A stretch of DNA of 64,000 nucleotides from Mumia sp050632745 (GTDB lineage: Bacteria > Actinomycetota > Actinomycetes > Propionibacteriales > Nocardioidaceae): assembly GCF_050632745.1 (NCBI RefSeq), contig NZ_JBODSD010000001.1, positions 1,612,001 to 1,676,000 of the forward strand, given 5' to 3'. The translations under genes were made by a program, and so were the position numbers. Below, one piece after another: positions 34,647 through 44,765 of the stretch. Below the pieces are notes generated by a model that had not been told where the DNA came from, searched no databases, and worked only from the letters and a program-made list of their open reading frames with translations. Each line of letters starts with the position of its first letter. Positions within the stretch are counted from its first letter, which is position 1.

Positions 34647-35404
34647 CGCTGGCGGTTCGCGTCATCCCCTGCCTCGACGTCGACGCGGGACGCGTCGTCA
34701 AGGGCGTCAACTTCGTCGACCTCCGCGACGCCGGCGATCCCGTCGAGATGGCCCGGGTGTACGACGCCGAGGGAGCCGACGAGCTGACCTTCCTCGACAT
34801 CACCGCGTCCTCCGACGCCCGCGCCACGACGTTCGAGGTCGTCTCGCAGACCGCGGAGCAGGTCTTCATCCCGCTCACGGTCGGCGGCGGCATCCGCACC
34901 GTCGACGACGTCGACCGCCTGCTGCGCGCCGGGGCCGACAAGATCGGCGTCAACACCGCCGCGCTCCAGCGTCCCGAGCTGATCGCGGAGATCGCCGAGC
35001 GGTTCGGCAACCAGGTGCTCGTGCTGAGCGTCGACGCGCGCCGCGCCGCCGACCAGCCTTCCGGCTTCGAGGTCACGACCCACGGCGGCCGCCGCTCCGC
35101 CGGACGCGACGCGATCGCGTGGGTCCGCACGGCCACCGAGCTGGGGATCGGCGAGGTCCTCCTCAACTCGATGGACGCCGACGGCACGCGCGACGGGTTC
35201 GACCTGGAGATGATCCGGGCCGCCCGCGCCGTGACGCACGTGCCGGTGATCGCCAGCGGCGGCGCCGGCACCGCCGAGCACTTCTGCGAGGCGGTCGACG
35301 CCGGCGCGGACGCGCTGCTCGCCGCGAGCGTCTTCCACTTCGGCGTGCTCACGATCGGCGAGGTCAAGGACGCCCTGCGCGCCGCCGGGCACGTCGTACG
35401 GTGA
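34643..35404 (+). CDS. hisF: HisF, cyclase subunit of imidazole glycerol phosphate synthase
   Basis: Uses ammonia from HisH to form imidazole glycerol phosphate and AICAR. GTG 34643 gives 253 residues. RVIPCLDVDAGRVVKGVNF holds the catalytic Asp near residue 12, and LNSMDADGTRDGFDLEMI holds the second. LTVGGGIRTVDDV and VIASGGAGTAEHF are phosphate-binding loops. It is coupled to hisA upstream and, by a GTGA overlap, to an ABC exporter gene downstream. Confidence 0.97.
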   Translation: MTLAVRVIPCLDVDAGRVVKGVNFVDLRDAGDPVEMARVYDAEGADELTFLDITASSDARATTFEVVSQTAEQVFIPLTVGGGIRTVDDVDRLLRAGADKIGVNTAALQRPELIAEIAERFGNQVLVLSVDARRAADQPSGFEVTTHGGRRSAGRDAIAWVRTATELGIGEVLLNSMDADGTRDGFDLEMIRAARAVTHVPVIASGGAGTAEHFCEAVDAGADALLAASVFHFGVLTIGEVKDALRAAGHVVR

Positions 35405-37188
35405 GCACCGCCGTACGCCCCGCCCGCAGCGTGACGCGCCGCGGCTTCGGCATCATCGGCATCGGGGTCGCCGAGGAGAAGCGCCGGTTCGCGCTCGCGG
35501 TCCTCGGCTCCCTCGTCTACGGCGCGATGACCGTCGCCGACGCCTGGGTGCTCGGCTGGGCCACCGACCACGTGGTCGTCCCGTCCTTCCGTGACGGCGA
35601 GATCGCGACGGGTGCCGCGGTCGTCGCGTGCCTGCTCTTCCTGTCGGTCGCGCTCCTGCGGGCCTGGGGCGTGATCGTGCGCCGTCTCGTCGGCGGCATC
35701 GTCTACTACCGCCTCATGGCGTCGTACCGGCGCAAGGTCACCCGCCGCTACCTCGCCCTCCCGATGTCGTGGCACGCGCGCCACCCGACCGGCCAGCTGC
35801 TGTCGAACGCCAACGCCGACGTGGAGGCCACCTGGGCGGTCATGATGCCGCTCCCGATGGCGGTCGGCGTCGCCGCGATGCTGGTCACCGCGGTCGTGGC
35901 GATGCTCACCGCCGACATCGTGCTGACGATCGTCGGCCTGGTCGTGTTCCCCCTCCTCTTCACCGTCAACGTCGGCTACCAGCGCCTGCTGTCGCCCCGG
36001 GTCACCCGGGCGCAGGAGCTGCGGGGCCAGGTGAGCGCGGTGGCCCACGAGTCGTTCGACGGCGCCCTCGTCGTCAAGACGCTGGGCCGCGAGGAGGAGG
36101 AGACGGCGCGCTTCGCGGCCGTCACGGAGGAGCTGCGCGACGCCAACGTCGCCTCAGGCCGCATCCGTTCGGTGTTCGACCCGGTGATCGAGATGCTCCC
36201 CAACCTGGCCGTGCTGCTCGTCGTCGTGATCGGCGTCGAGCGCGTCATCGCCGGCGACATCGAGGCCGGGGCCGTGGTCCAGGTGGCCTACCTGTTCACC
36301 GTCGTGGGCTTCCCCGTGCGCGCGTTCGGCTGGGTGCTCGGGGAGCTGCCGCGCACCGTGGTCGGCTGGGACCGCATCCAGGCCGTGCTGCGCGCGACGG
36401 GCGACATGCCGTACGGGCGCGAGGTGCTGCCGGGCGACGGGGCGCTGCGCGTCGACGTCGATCAGGTGGCGTACGGGTACGACCCCCGTCGCCCCGTCCT
36501 CGACGACCTCAGCTTCACCTTGCAGCCGGGCACCGTCACCGCGGTCGTCGGGCTGACCGGCTCGGGCAAGAGCACGCTCGCCTCGCTCCTGGACCGCCTC
36601 GTCGACCCCGACGCCGGCACGGTCCGGCTCGACGGCACCGACATCGCGTCGCTGACCCACGACGCGCTCGCCGAGGCGGTCGCCCTGGTGCCGCAGCACA
36701 CGTTCATCTTCGACGACACCGTCCGCGACAACATCACCCTCGGCACCGCCGTCGACGACGCGCAGCTGCGGGAGGTGCTCGAGCTGACGCAGGCGAGCGC
36801 GTTCGTCGACGCGCTCCCCGACGGCGTCGCCACGCAGCTCGGCGAACGCGGCACGACGCTCTCGGGAGGACAACGGCAGCGTCTGGCCCTCGCCCGTGCG
36901 CTGGTGCGCGACCCGCGTCTGCTCATCCTCGACGACGCCACGAGCGCGCTCGACCCCGACGTCGAGCAGCGCATCCTGTCTGCGCTCGCTCGGTCCACCG
37001 CCTCCGGCGAGGGCCCCACGGTGTTCGTCGTCGCCTATCGCAAGGCCACGATCGCCCTCGCCGACGAGGTGCTGTTCCTGCGGGACGGCCGCGTCGTCGA
37101 CCGCGGGACGCACACGGAGCTCGTCGCGCGCTCCCCGGAGTACGCCGACATCGTGCAGGCCTACGACCACACACGGGAGGCACCGTGA
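35401..37188 (+). CDS. ABC exporter half-transporter, degenerate NBD subunit
   Basis: Six-helix membrane domain (about 30-320) fused to an ATPase domain, 595 residues. The ATPase has Walker A GLTGSGKST, signature LSGGQRQRLALARAL and Walker B LLILDDATSALD. The residue after the Walker B Asp, normally the catalytic Glu, is Asp. The H-loop reads VAYRKATI instead of the usual IAHRLSTI, so the switch His is missing. These changes mark the degenerate member of a heterodimeric exporter such as TM287/288. GTG overlaps the hisF stop, and the stop overlaps the partner gene. Substrate is unknown. Confidence 0.9.
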   Translation: MSTAVRPARSVTRRGFGIIGIGVAEEKRRFALAVLGSLVYGAMTVADAWVLGWATDHVVVPSFRDGEIATGAAVVACLLFLSVALLRAWGVIVRRLVGGIVYYRLMASYRRKVTRRYLALPMSWHARHPTGQLLSNANADVEATWAVMMPLPMAVGVAAMLVTAVVAMLTADIVLTIVGLVVFPLLFTVNVGYQRLLSPRVTRAQELRGQVSAVAHESFDGALVVKTLGREEEETARFAAVTEELRDANVASGRIRSVFDPVIEMLPNLAVLLVVVIGVERVIAGDIEAGAVVQVAYLFTVVGFPVRAFGWVLGELPRTVVGWDRIQAVLRATGDMPYGREVLPGDGALRVDVDQVAYGYDPRRPVLDDLSFTLQPGTVTAVVGLTGSGKSTLASLLDRLVDPDAGTVRLDGTDIASLTHDALAEAVALVPQHTFIFDDTVRDNITLGTAVDDAQLREVLELTQASAFVDALPDGVATQLGERGTTLSGGQRQRLALARALVRDPRLLILDDATSALDPDVEQRILSALARSTASGEGPTVFVVAYRKATIALADEVLFLRDGRVVDRGTHTELVARSPEYADIVQAYDHTREAP

Positions 37189-39083
37189 GCACCCGGACGA
37201 GGGCGGTGGCTCCCGCGGAGGCGGTGACCGGCGTGGGAGGGCCCGGGACGCCGCGCGTCCGCGGGCTGGCCGTCATCCGCCGCGGGTTCGCGCTGTCGCC
37301 CGCACTCGCGAAGGGCCTGCCGTTCACCCTCCTGCTCGCCGCGCTCAGCACCGTCGGTGGCGCCGTCGTCCCCATCGTCGTCCAGGTCGCGATCGACCAG
37401 GGCCTCGCCGCCGAGAGCGGTCCCGACGAGAGCGTGGTCCTGCGGTGGAGCGCGCTGGCCGCGGTCATCGTGCTCCTGACCGCCGTCTGCGCGTGGGCCA
37501 TGAAGGTCCGCCTGTTCACGGCGAGCGAGCGCGGGCTCGCCGACCTGCGGGTCAAGGCGTTCCGGCACGTGCACGACCTCTCGGTGCTCACCCAGAACCG
37601 CGAGCGTCGCGGCGCGCTGGTCTCGCGCGTGACCTCCGACATCGACCAGGTGTCGCTGTTCCTGCAGTTCAACGGGATCATGATCGTCACGAGCATCGGC
37701 CAGGTCGCGGTCGCGACGGTCATCATGGCGTTCTACAGCTGGCAGCTCACCCTCGTCGTCTGGGCGTGCTTCGTGCCGCTGGTGGTCACGCTGGTCGCGC
37801 TGCAGGGCCGCATGTCGCGGGCGTACGACCACGCGCGGGCCACCGTCGGCACGATGCTCGGCGTGATCGCGGAGCCGGTCGTCGGAGCGTCGGTGGTCCG
37901 CGCGTACGGCGTCGAGCGCCGCACCCAGCACCGCATCGACGACGCGATCGACGCCAACCTGCGGGCCAACGTGCGCGCGCAGCGGCTGGTCGCGGGCACG
38001 TTCGCCTCGGCGGGCGTCGCGGGCGGTCTCGCCAACGCCGCCGTGATCGTCGTCGGCGTCCTGCTCGGCGTGGCCGGCGACCTCACCCTCGGCGGCGTGA
38101 TCGCGTTCGCGTTCCTCGTCTCGCTGTTCGTCGGCCCGGTCCAGACCGCGACGCAGGTCCTGACCGAGGCGCAGAACGCGATCTCCTCGTGGCGGCGCGT
38201 GATCGAGATCCTCGACACCCCGGCCGACGTCCGCGACCCGGGCGAGGGCGTCTCGCGGCTCCGCGACGGGGCGCTGGAGGTCGGCTTCGACCACGTGCGC
38301 TTCGCCTACCCCGGCGGGCCGGACGTGCTCCACGACGTCGACGTCACCATCCCGGCACGCCAGCGGGTCGCGGTGGTGGGCGAGACGGGCTCCGGCAAGA
38401 GCACCTTCGCCAAGCTCCTGACCCGCCTGTCGGACCCGAGCGACGGCACGGTCACCCTCGACGGCGTGGACCTGCGCGAGGTCGGCTTCGCGACCCTGCG
38501 GTCGCGCGTCGTGATGGTGCCGCAGGAGGGCTTCCTCTTCGACGCCTCGCTCGCCGAGAACCTCCGCTACGGCGACCTCGCGGCGACGCCGGAGCAGATG
38601 CGGGCGGCGTTCACCGCGCTCGGCCTCGACGACTGGTTCGCGACCCTGCCCGACGGGCTCGACACCCAGGTGGGGCAGCGCGGCGAGTCGCTGTCGGCAG
38701 GGGAGCGGCAGCTGGTCTCGCTGGTGCGGGCCTACCTCGCCGACCCCGACCTGCTCGTGCTCGACGAGGCGACGAGCGCCGTCGACCCGCAGACGGAGAT
38801 GCGGGCGTCCCGCGCGCTCGAGCACCTCCTCGCCGGCCGCACCTCCGTGGTGATCGCCCACCGGCTCTCGACGGCCGAGGCCGCCGACCGGGTCCTCGTC
38901 TTCGACGCGGGCCGCCTCGTGGAGGACGGCCCGCACGCCCGTCTGGCCACCGCGGACGGCACGTACGCCCGCCTGCACGCCTCCTGGGTCGCGCAGGCTC
39001 ACCTCGGGATCGAGGCCTCCCCGTCGCCCGACGGCGTCGACGACGCCGCTGGTGCGACCTGGGAGAATGGCTGGCGTGACTGA
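37185..39083 (+). CDS. ABC exporter half-transporter, catalytic NBD subunit
   Basis: Partner of the preceding protein, 632 residues: an extended N-terminus, a six-helix membrane domain (about 40-330) and an ATPase domain. Walker A is GETGSGKST, Walker B LLVLDEATSAVD has the catalytic Glu, and the H-loop is VIAHRLST. Its signature is LSAGERQL instead of LSGGQ. So the consensus ATP site would use this subunit's Walker motifs with the partner's LSGGQ, and the other site is degenerate on both sides. GTG overlaps the upstream stop by 4 bp, and the 3' end overlaps the start of hisI. Confidence 0.9.
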   Translation: MSTRTRAVAPAEAVTGVGGPGTPRVRGLAVIRRGFALSPALAKGLPFTLLLAALSTVGGAVVPIVVQVAIDQGLAAESGPDESVVLRWSALAAVIVLLTAVCAWAMKVRLFTASERGLADLRVKAFRHVHDLSVLTQNRERRGALVSRVTSDIDQVSLFLQFNGIMIVTSIGQVAVATVIMAFYSWQLTLVVWACFVPLVVTLVALQGRMSRAYDHARATVGTMLGVIAEPVVGASVVRAYGVERRTQHRIDDAIDANLRANVRAQRLVAGTFASAGVAGGLANAAVIVVGVLLGVAGDLTLGGVIAFAFLVSLFVGPVQTATQVLTEAQNAISSWRRVIEILDTPADVRDPGEGVSRLRDGALEVGFDHVRFAYPGGPDVLHDVDVTIPARQRVAVVGETGSGKSTFAKLLTRLSDPSDGTVTLDGVDLREVGFATLRSRVVMVPQEGFLFDASLAENLRYGDLAATPEQMRAAFTALGLDDWFATLPDGLDTQVGQRGESLSAGERQLVSLVRAYLADPDLLVLDEATSAVDPQTEMRASRALEHLLAGRTSVVIAHRLSTAEAADRVLVFDAGRLVEDGPHARLATADGTYARLHASWVAQAHLGIEASPSPDGVDDAAGATWENGWRD

Positions 39084-39435
39084 CACCGCACGCCTCGACC
39101 CCGCGATCGCCGCTCGGCTCAAGCGCGACGCCGACGGACTCGTCCCTGCCGTCGTGCAGGAGGCCGACACCCACGAGGTGCTCATGGTGGGGTGGATGGA
39201 CGACGAGGCGCTCCGCCGGACGCTGACGTCAGGACGGTCGACGTTCTGGAGCCGCAGCCGCCAGGAGTACTGGGTCAAGGGCGCGACCTCGGGCAACGTC
39301 CAGCACGTCCGCGAGGTCCGTCTCGACTGCGACGGAGACACCCTGCTCGTGAAGGTCGCCCAGACCGGGCCGGCCTGCCACACCGGCGCGCGGACCTGCT
39401 TCGACGCCGACGTCCTGCTCGAGCCGGGCCAGTGA
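39076..39435 (+). CDS. hisI: HisI, phosphoribosyl-AMP cyclohydrolase
   Basis: Zn-dependent hydrolase opening the purine ring of PR-AMP in histidine synthesis. Starting at GTG 39076 it has 119 residues, with GGGAGA 9 nt upstream; ATG 39067 in frame is possible but has the purine-rich box almost against it. Family blocks are EVLMVGWMDDEALRRTL, FWSRSRQEYWVKGATSGN, and the Zn ligands in RLDCDGDTL and QTGPACHTGARTCF. It is the monofunctional form without HisE. The 3' end overlaps the Trp-associated membrane gene by 4 bp. Confidence 0.94.
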   Translation: MTDTARLDPAIAARLKRDADGLVPAVVQEADTHEVLMVGWMDDEALRRTLTSGRSTFWSRSRQEYWVKGATSGNVQHVREVRLDCDGDTLLVKVAQTGPACHTGARTCFDADVLLEPGQ

Positions 39436-40010
39436 GCCGTCGAGGCTACGGCCTGACCGTCCTGCTCGGTGTCGTCGGCGCCGCCGCGGCGTTCTTCGCC
39501 GCGTCGCAGCCGTGGTCCAAGGTCACGGTGGAGACCCAGGGCCTGGCGCGGGACGCGGTGTCGGTCAGCGGCAACGACGCGCTCCCGGTCGTGGGCGGTC
39601 TCGCCCTGGTCGCGCTCGCCGGCAGCGTCGCCGTCCTGGCGAGCGCCGGGCGGGTCCGCACCGGCGTCGGCCTCGTCGTGGCGCTCGCGTCGCTCGGTGC
39701 TGCGGTGGCGGTGGTGACCGGCGGTGACGCGGTGCACGACGCCCTCGTCTCCTCGCTGGCCGACTCGCCCGCGATGGCCGGCGACGCGGCGTTGCAGGAG
39801 CGGCTCGCCGACGAGGCGACGACGACGGCGTGGCGTTGGGCCTGCCTCGCGGCGCTGGTCGTGTCCGCGCTCGCGGGTGCGGCGGTCGTGCGCTGGGGGC
39901 GGCACTGGCCGTCGATGGGCCGGCGCTACGACTCGGTCGGGCAGCAGCGCGCCGAGGCCGACGACGACCCGTGGAAGGCTCTCGACCGCGGCGAGGACCC
40001 GACCGTCTAG
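39432..40010 (+). CDS. Trp biosynthesis-associated membrane protein (TIGR02234/Trp_oprn_chp)
   Basis: The 192-residue protein has four membrane segments (about 4-24, 50-70, 77-97 and 136-158), with ASQPWSKV in the first loop as in this family. Members sit between hisI/trpE and trpC in Actinobacteria; their role is unknown. A TAGGCT box overlaps the stop codon (40008-40013) and may be the promoter of the next small gene. The GTG overlaps the hisI stop, so it is read with the his genes. trpE, which usually lies just before it, is absent here. Confidence 0.85.
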   Translation: MSRRGYGLTVLLGVVGAAAAFFAASQPWSKVTVETQGLARDAVSVSGNDALPVVGGLALVALAGSVAVLASAGRVRTGVGLVVALASLGAAVAVVTGGDAVHDALVSSLADSPAMAGDAALQERLADEATTTAWRWACLAALVVSALAGAAVVRWGRHWPSMGRRYDSVGQQRAEADDDPWKALDRGEDPTV

Positions 40011-40072
40011 GCTGAGCACGTCCCCCTGACGCTCGCCTGCGAGCACGACCCGTCGTAGAGAGGTTTCGCACG

Positions 40073-40261
40073 ATGCATGGTTCCTCCCCGGCCGCTTGGA
40101 CCGCGGTCGTCATCTGCCTGATCGGTTTCACCGTGGGCGGCGTGGCGCTGCTGATGGGCCCTGCCTGGGTGCTGTTCTGGATCGGCGTCGCGCTCGTCCT
40201 CGGCTCGGCCGTGGTCGCAAAGGTGATGTCCGCGGCGGGTCTCGGCGTCAAGGCGCACTGA
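40073..40261 (+). CDS. HGxxPAAW family small membrane protein
   Basis: The 62-residue protein starts MHGSSPAAW, the name-giving motif of an actinobacterial family found next to trpC. Two hydrophobic segments follow (about 9-28 and 30-49). Function is unknown. GAGAGG lies about 9 nt before the ATG. Position between the Trp-associated membrane gene and trpC is conserved in many Actinobacteria. Confidence 0.85.
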   Translation: MHGSSPAAWTAVVICLIGFTVGGVALLMGPAWVLFWIGVALVLGSAVVAKVMSAAGLGVKAH

Positions 40262-40326
40262 GTCCGCGAGACTTCCCCCGTACGCGTCGAACGCCGGGCC
40301 CGCTCCGGCGACGAAGGGAGCCTCTC

Positions 40327-41082
40327 GTGTCCGACCAGCCGCCCTACCCGCCGCAGCAGCCGCAGCCCGGCCCGCCGCCGGGTCAGGGCCAGCCGCCGTA
40401 CGGCCCGCCCCAGCAGCCGCCGTACGGCCCGCCTCAGCAGCCGCCCTACGGTCAGCAGCCCCCGCCGGGCTACGGCCAGCAGCCGCCGTACGGGCAGCAG
40501 CCTCCGCCCGGCTACGGCCAGCAGCCGCCGTACGGGCAGCAGCCGCCGCAGTACGGCCAGTACGGCGGGGGTGGCTACGCGCCGCTCCCGGAGTACCAGC
40601 CGCCGTCGCCGTACGCGAGCTGGCTGTCGCGTGCCGGTGCGCTCATCATCGACGGCCTGATCGCATCGCTCGTCACGCTCATCCCGGTGATCATCGGCGT
40701 CGTGATGGTCGCCAGCTCCACCGAGTCCGAGACCGACTCGTCCGGCTACACCACGACGAGCGAGGTCACGAACGGCGGCGTCTTCGCGGTCGGCCTGATC
40801 CTGATCATCCTCGGCGCCCTCGCGGGCCTCGCGGTCCAGATCTGGAACCAGGGCGTCCGCCAGGGCAAGGGCGGCCAGAGCCTCGGCAAGCAGATCCTCG
40901 GCATCACGGTGATCGAGATGAGCACCGGTCAGCCGCAGGGGGCGGGCAAGGGCGTGCTGCGCTGGCTGCTCCTCTACGTGCTGTCCAACCTGTGCTTCCT
41001 CGACCTACTGTGGCCGCTGTGGGACAAGAAGAAGCAGACGTGGCACGACATGATCGTCTCGTCGGTGGTCGTGAAGGCGTGA
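40327..41082 (+). CDS. RDD family membrane protein with Pro/Gln/Tyr-rich N-terminus
   Basis: GTG 40327, behind GAAGGGAG, gives 251 residues. The first 95 or so are repeats of PPYGQQPPPGYGQQ type, a disordered cytoplasmic tail. The rest is an RDD domain: SWLSRAGALIIDGLIASLV has the Arg and Asp of the family in the first helix. Two further hydrophobic segments follow, with SLGKQILGI between them. Some RDD proteins are thought to move ions, but no role is established. The stop overlaps the DUF2752 gene by 4 bp. Confidence 0.88.
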   Translation: MSDQPPYPPQQPQPGPPPGQGQPPYGPPQQPPYGPPQQPPYGQQPPPGYGQQPPYGQQPPPGYGQQPPYGQQPPQYGQYGGGGYAPLPEYQPPSPYASWLSRAGALIIDGLIASLVTLIPVIIGVVMVASSTESETDSSGYTTTSEVTNGGVFAVGLILIILGALAGLAVQIWNQGVRQGKGGQSLGKQILGITVIEMSTGQPQGAGKGVLRWLLLYVLSNLCFLDLLWPLWDKKKQTWHDMIVSSVVVKA

Positions 41083-41510
41083 CCGCTCCCGCGACGGCTC
41101 CGCCCGCGACCTCGGCCTGGCGCGCTCTGCGGACGCCGCTGGTCGTCGGCGCGGGCGGGCTCGCCCTCGCGTCCCTGCTCCATTTCCGCGACCCCAACGT
41201 GTCCGGGAGCTACGGGTTCTGCCCGTTCAAGCTCGTCACCGGGTGGGACTGCCCCGGGTGCGGGGGGTTGCGTGCCGTGCACGCGCTCACCGACCTCGAC
41301 GTCGCGGTCGCGCTGTCGAGCAACGTGCTCGCGGTGCTGCTCGTCGCCACGCTCGCGGTCGCCTACCTCGCGTGGATCCCGCGCCGGCTGGCCGACCCGC
41401 GCGCGTCGATGATCGCGATCTCGTCGCGCACCGGCGTGGTGCTGATCGCGATCGGCTTCGTGTTCACGGTCGTCCGCAACACCCCGTGGGGGTCCTGGCT
41501 GGCTCCGTGA
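41079..41510 (+). CDS. DUF2752 family membrane protein
   Basis: The 143-residue protein has the DUF2752 core CPFKLVTGWDCPGCGGLRAVHAL, split here as CPFKLVTG and CPGCGGLRAVHAL, near residues 48-70. Three membrane segments lie at about 18-36, 77-100 and 112-132. The paired cysteines suggest metal or thiol chemistry, but no function is known. GTG overlaps the RDD gene stop, and a hairpin terminator follows. Confidence 0.85.
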   Translation: MTAPATAPPATSAWRALRTPLVVGAGGLALASLLHFRDPNVSGSYGFCPFKLVTGWDCPGCGGLRAVHALTDLDVAVALSSNVLAVLLVATLAVAYLAWIPRRLADPRASMIAISSRTGVVLIAIGFVFTVVRNTPWGSWLAP

Positions 41511-41528
41511 CGCTCCCCCGCACGACGA

Positions 41529-41561
41529 AGGGCCCCTCACCGCAGCGCGGTGAGGGGCCCT
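41529..41561. terminator. Bidirectional terminator between convergent genes
   Basis: A perfect 15-bp stem pairs 41529-41543 with 41547-41561 around a 3-nt loop. It lies 18 nt after the DUF2752 stop and 10 nt from the stop of the opposite-strand DUF4190-like gene. Confidence 0.85.
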
Positions 41562-41571
41562 CGTGCGTGCG

Positions 41572-41943
41572 TCAGGCGACGTCCGCGAGTCGCAGGATCA
41601 GGCCGACGACCCAGAGCACCACGGCGATGATGCCGATGATGAAACCGGCCTGGGCCATGCCGGCGCCGGTGAGACGGCCGTTCGACGCCGCGATCTCGTC
41701 CTTGGCCTGGCGACCGAGGACGATGCCGACGATGCCGAGCGGGCCACAGCACAGCCCGAGGATGCCGGTCACCAGGGCCCAGGTGGCCTTGGTCGAGTTC
41801 TTCGGCGGCTGCTGGCCGTACGGGTCACCGCCCGGAGGCGGGTTGTAGCCCGGAGGAGGGCCTCCGTAGCCGCCCGGCGGCGGGTCGTAGCTGGGGGGCT
41901 CGTTGCCCGGAGGCGTCGGGCCGCCGGGTGGGGGGTAGCTCAT
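41572..41943 (-). CDS. DUF4190-like small membrane protein (copy 1)
   Basis: The 123-residue protein has a Pro/Gly/Tyr-rich N-terminus of about 48 residues and then two helices with the DUF4190 pattern: TGILGLCCGPLGIVGIVLGRQAKDEI, broken here as TGILGLCCGPLG and IVGIVLGRQAKDEI, then AGMAQAGFIIGIIAVVLW. Function is unknown. ATG has AAGGAG 4 nt upstream. A second copy lies just upstream on the same strand, and both have the 11-mer GGCAGAATGCG before their starts. Confidence 0.82.
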   Translation of the reverse strand: MSYPPPGGPTPPGNEPPSYDPPPGGYGGPPPGYNPPPGGDPYGQQPPKNSTKATWALVTGILGLCCGPLGIVGIVLGRQAKDEIAASNGRLTGAGMAQAGFIIGIIAVVLWVVGLILRLADVA

Positions 41944-42021
41944 GTTGCTCCTTCATCAGGGGCTCGGGGTCCGCATTCTGCCGTACCGAGGGTTCGCACG
42001 CACCGACCCCTCGCCGTCGTC

Positions 42022-42456
42022 TCAGACGAAGAACAGCGGCAGGAACGTGGTGGTGACGGTGAACGCGAGGTAGAGCACCGACAGCACCACGCTGATGAGG
42101 CCGAGCACGAACCCCGCCTGGGCGAACCCCGCACCGCCGAGGCGCCCCCGGCTGTCGTTGACCTCACGCTTGGCGACCAGCCCGAGGACCAGACCGACCA
42201 CGCCGACCGGGAAGCAGCACATGCCGATGCCCAGCAGGCCGCAGACGAACGCCCAGACGGCCTTCTGCGAGGTCGGCGGGACCGGGGGCCCGTACGGCGG
42301 CGGGTACGGCGGCGGGGAGGGCGGCGGCACGTACGGTGCGGGCGGCGGCGCCGACGCGGGCGTGTACGGCTCCGCCCCGAGCTCCGGCGGCGGCGCGCCG
42401 AAGCCGTACGGTGCCGGCTCGCCCTCGGGGCTCGGGGGAGTGGGGGGAGTCGTCAC
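42022..42456 (-). CDS. DUF4190-like small membrane protein (copy 2)
   Basis: GTG 42456, with GAGAGG 6 nt upstream, gives 144 residues; the frame is open to 42594 but the extra part looks non-coding. A Pro-rich N-terminus of about 65 residues precedes VCGLLGIGMCCFPVGVVGLV, then LVAKREVNDSRGRLGGAGFA and a second helix. The core matches copy 1 in pattern, including the Cys-Cys pair and the AGxAQAGF block, so the two are tandem paralogues. Confidence 0.8.
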   Translation of the reverse strand: MTTPPTPPSPEGEPAPYGFGAPPPELGAEPYTPASAPPPAPYVPPPSPPPYPPPYGPPVPPTSQKAVWAFVCGLLGIGMCCFPVGVVGLVLGLVAKREVNDSRGRLGGAGFAQAGFVLGLISVVLSVLYLAFTVTTTFLPLFFV

Positions 42457-42641
42457 GCGTGTCCTCTCGCTCGGACGACCAGGGCGTCGTACCAGGTTCT
42501 GTGCGCGCATTCTGCCCGACCGCCGGCACGCGGTGAGGGGCCGGTGATCCGATGGACGCCGGGCTGGATACCCTGTGAAGGCAGTGCCGGTCACGTCGGG
42601 GAGCGTGCGCCGGCGTCCACGGGTGGGAAGGCAGGTCCGCG

Positions 42642-43448
42642 ATGTCTGTTCTCGACGACATCCTTGCGGGGGTTCTCGAGGACCTCGAGGAGCGCATGGC
42701 GACCGTGCCGCTGGCCGACCTCAAGGAGCGTGCCGGCCGCCAGGATCCCGCGCTCGACCCGATGCCGGCGTTCCGCGCCGACGGCGTCTCGGTGATCGCC
42801 GAGGTCAAGCGTGCCAGCCCGTCCAAGGGCTCGCTGGCCGACATCAAGGACCCCGCCGCGCTCGCGGTCGACTACGCCGCCGGCGGTGCCGCGGCGATCT
42901 CGGTCCTGACCGAGCAGCGGCGCTTCTCGGGCAGCCTCGACGACCTGCGCGCCGTCCGTGCCCAGGTGGCGTGCCCCGTCCTGCGCAAGGACTTCATCAC
43001 GACCTCCTACCAGCTGTGGGAGGCCCGCGCCGCCGGCGCCGACATGGCGCTGCTCATCGTCGCCGCTCTCGACCAGTCGGCGCTCGAGTCGTTGATCGAG
43101 CGGGCCCGCAGCATCGGGCTCACCCCGCTGGTCGAGGTGCACGACGAGGAGGAGGTCGAGCGGGCCGTCGCCGCCGGTGCCGACCTGGTGGGCGTCAACG
43201 CCCGCAACCTCAAGACGCTGGAGGTCGACCGGACCACCTTCGCGCGTCTCGCTCCGCGGATCCCCGACTCGGTCGTCAAGGTCGCCGAGTCCGGTGTTCG
43301 CGACACCAAGGACGTCATCGAGTACGCCCGCTCGGGCGCCCAGGTGGTGCTGGTCGGCGAGACCCTCGTGACCGGTGGCAACCCGCGCTCGACCGTGGCC
43401 GACCTGGTGGCGGCCGGGTCGCACCCCGCGCTGCAGCACCGATGGTGA
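42642..43448 (+). CDS. trpC: TrpC, indole-3-glycerol phosphate synthase
   Basis: TIM-barrel enzyme of 268 residues closing the indole ring. VIAEVKRASPSKGSLADI holds the catalytic Lys near residue 52; VLRKDFITTSYQL, LVEVHDEEEVERA, GVNARNLKTLEVD and AESGVRDTKDV follow in order. No TrpF domain is fused. The 185-nt gap from the divergent DUF4190-like gene has TACCCT (42569-42574) as a possible -10, with a leader too short and codon-poor in Trp to look like an attenuator. Confidence 0.96.
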   Translation: MSVLDDILAGVLEDLEERMATVPLADLKERAGRQDPALDPMPAFRADGVSVIAEVKRASPSKGSLADIKDPAALAVDYAAGGAAAISVLTEQRRFSGSLDDLRAVRAQVACPVLRKDFITTSYQLWEARAAGADMALLIVAALDQSALESLIERARSIGLTPLVEVHDEEEVERAVAAGADLVGVNARNLKTLEVDRTTFARLAPRIPDSVVKVAESGVRDTKDVIEYARSGAQVVLVGETLVTGGNPRSTVADLVAAGSHPALQHRW

Positions 43449-43514
43449 CCGGACCCGCTCCGGCCCCCGTCTCCCGTCGCACCGCGTGTTGACGCCACCT
43501 GCAAGGATCGCCCC

Positions 43515-44761
<1,247 letters not shown>

Positions 44762-44765
<4 letters not shown>

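Noticed and set aside
40340..40580. Non-coding tandem repeat
   Set aside because: The repeats encode the PPYGQQPP tail of the RDD protein in frame and are part of that gene.
43489..43494. TTGACG as -35 of a trpB promoter
   Set aside because: A 16-18 nt spacer would put the -10 at or inside the trpB start codon, so it is probably chance.
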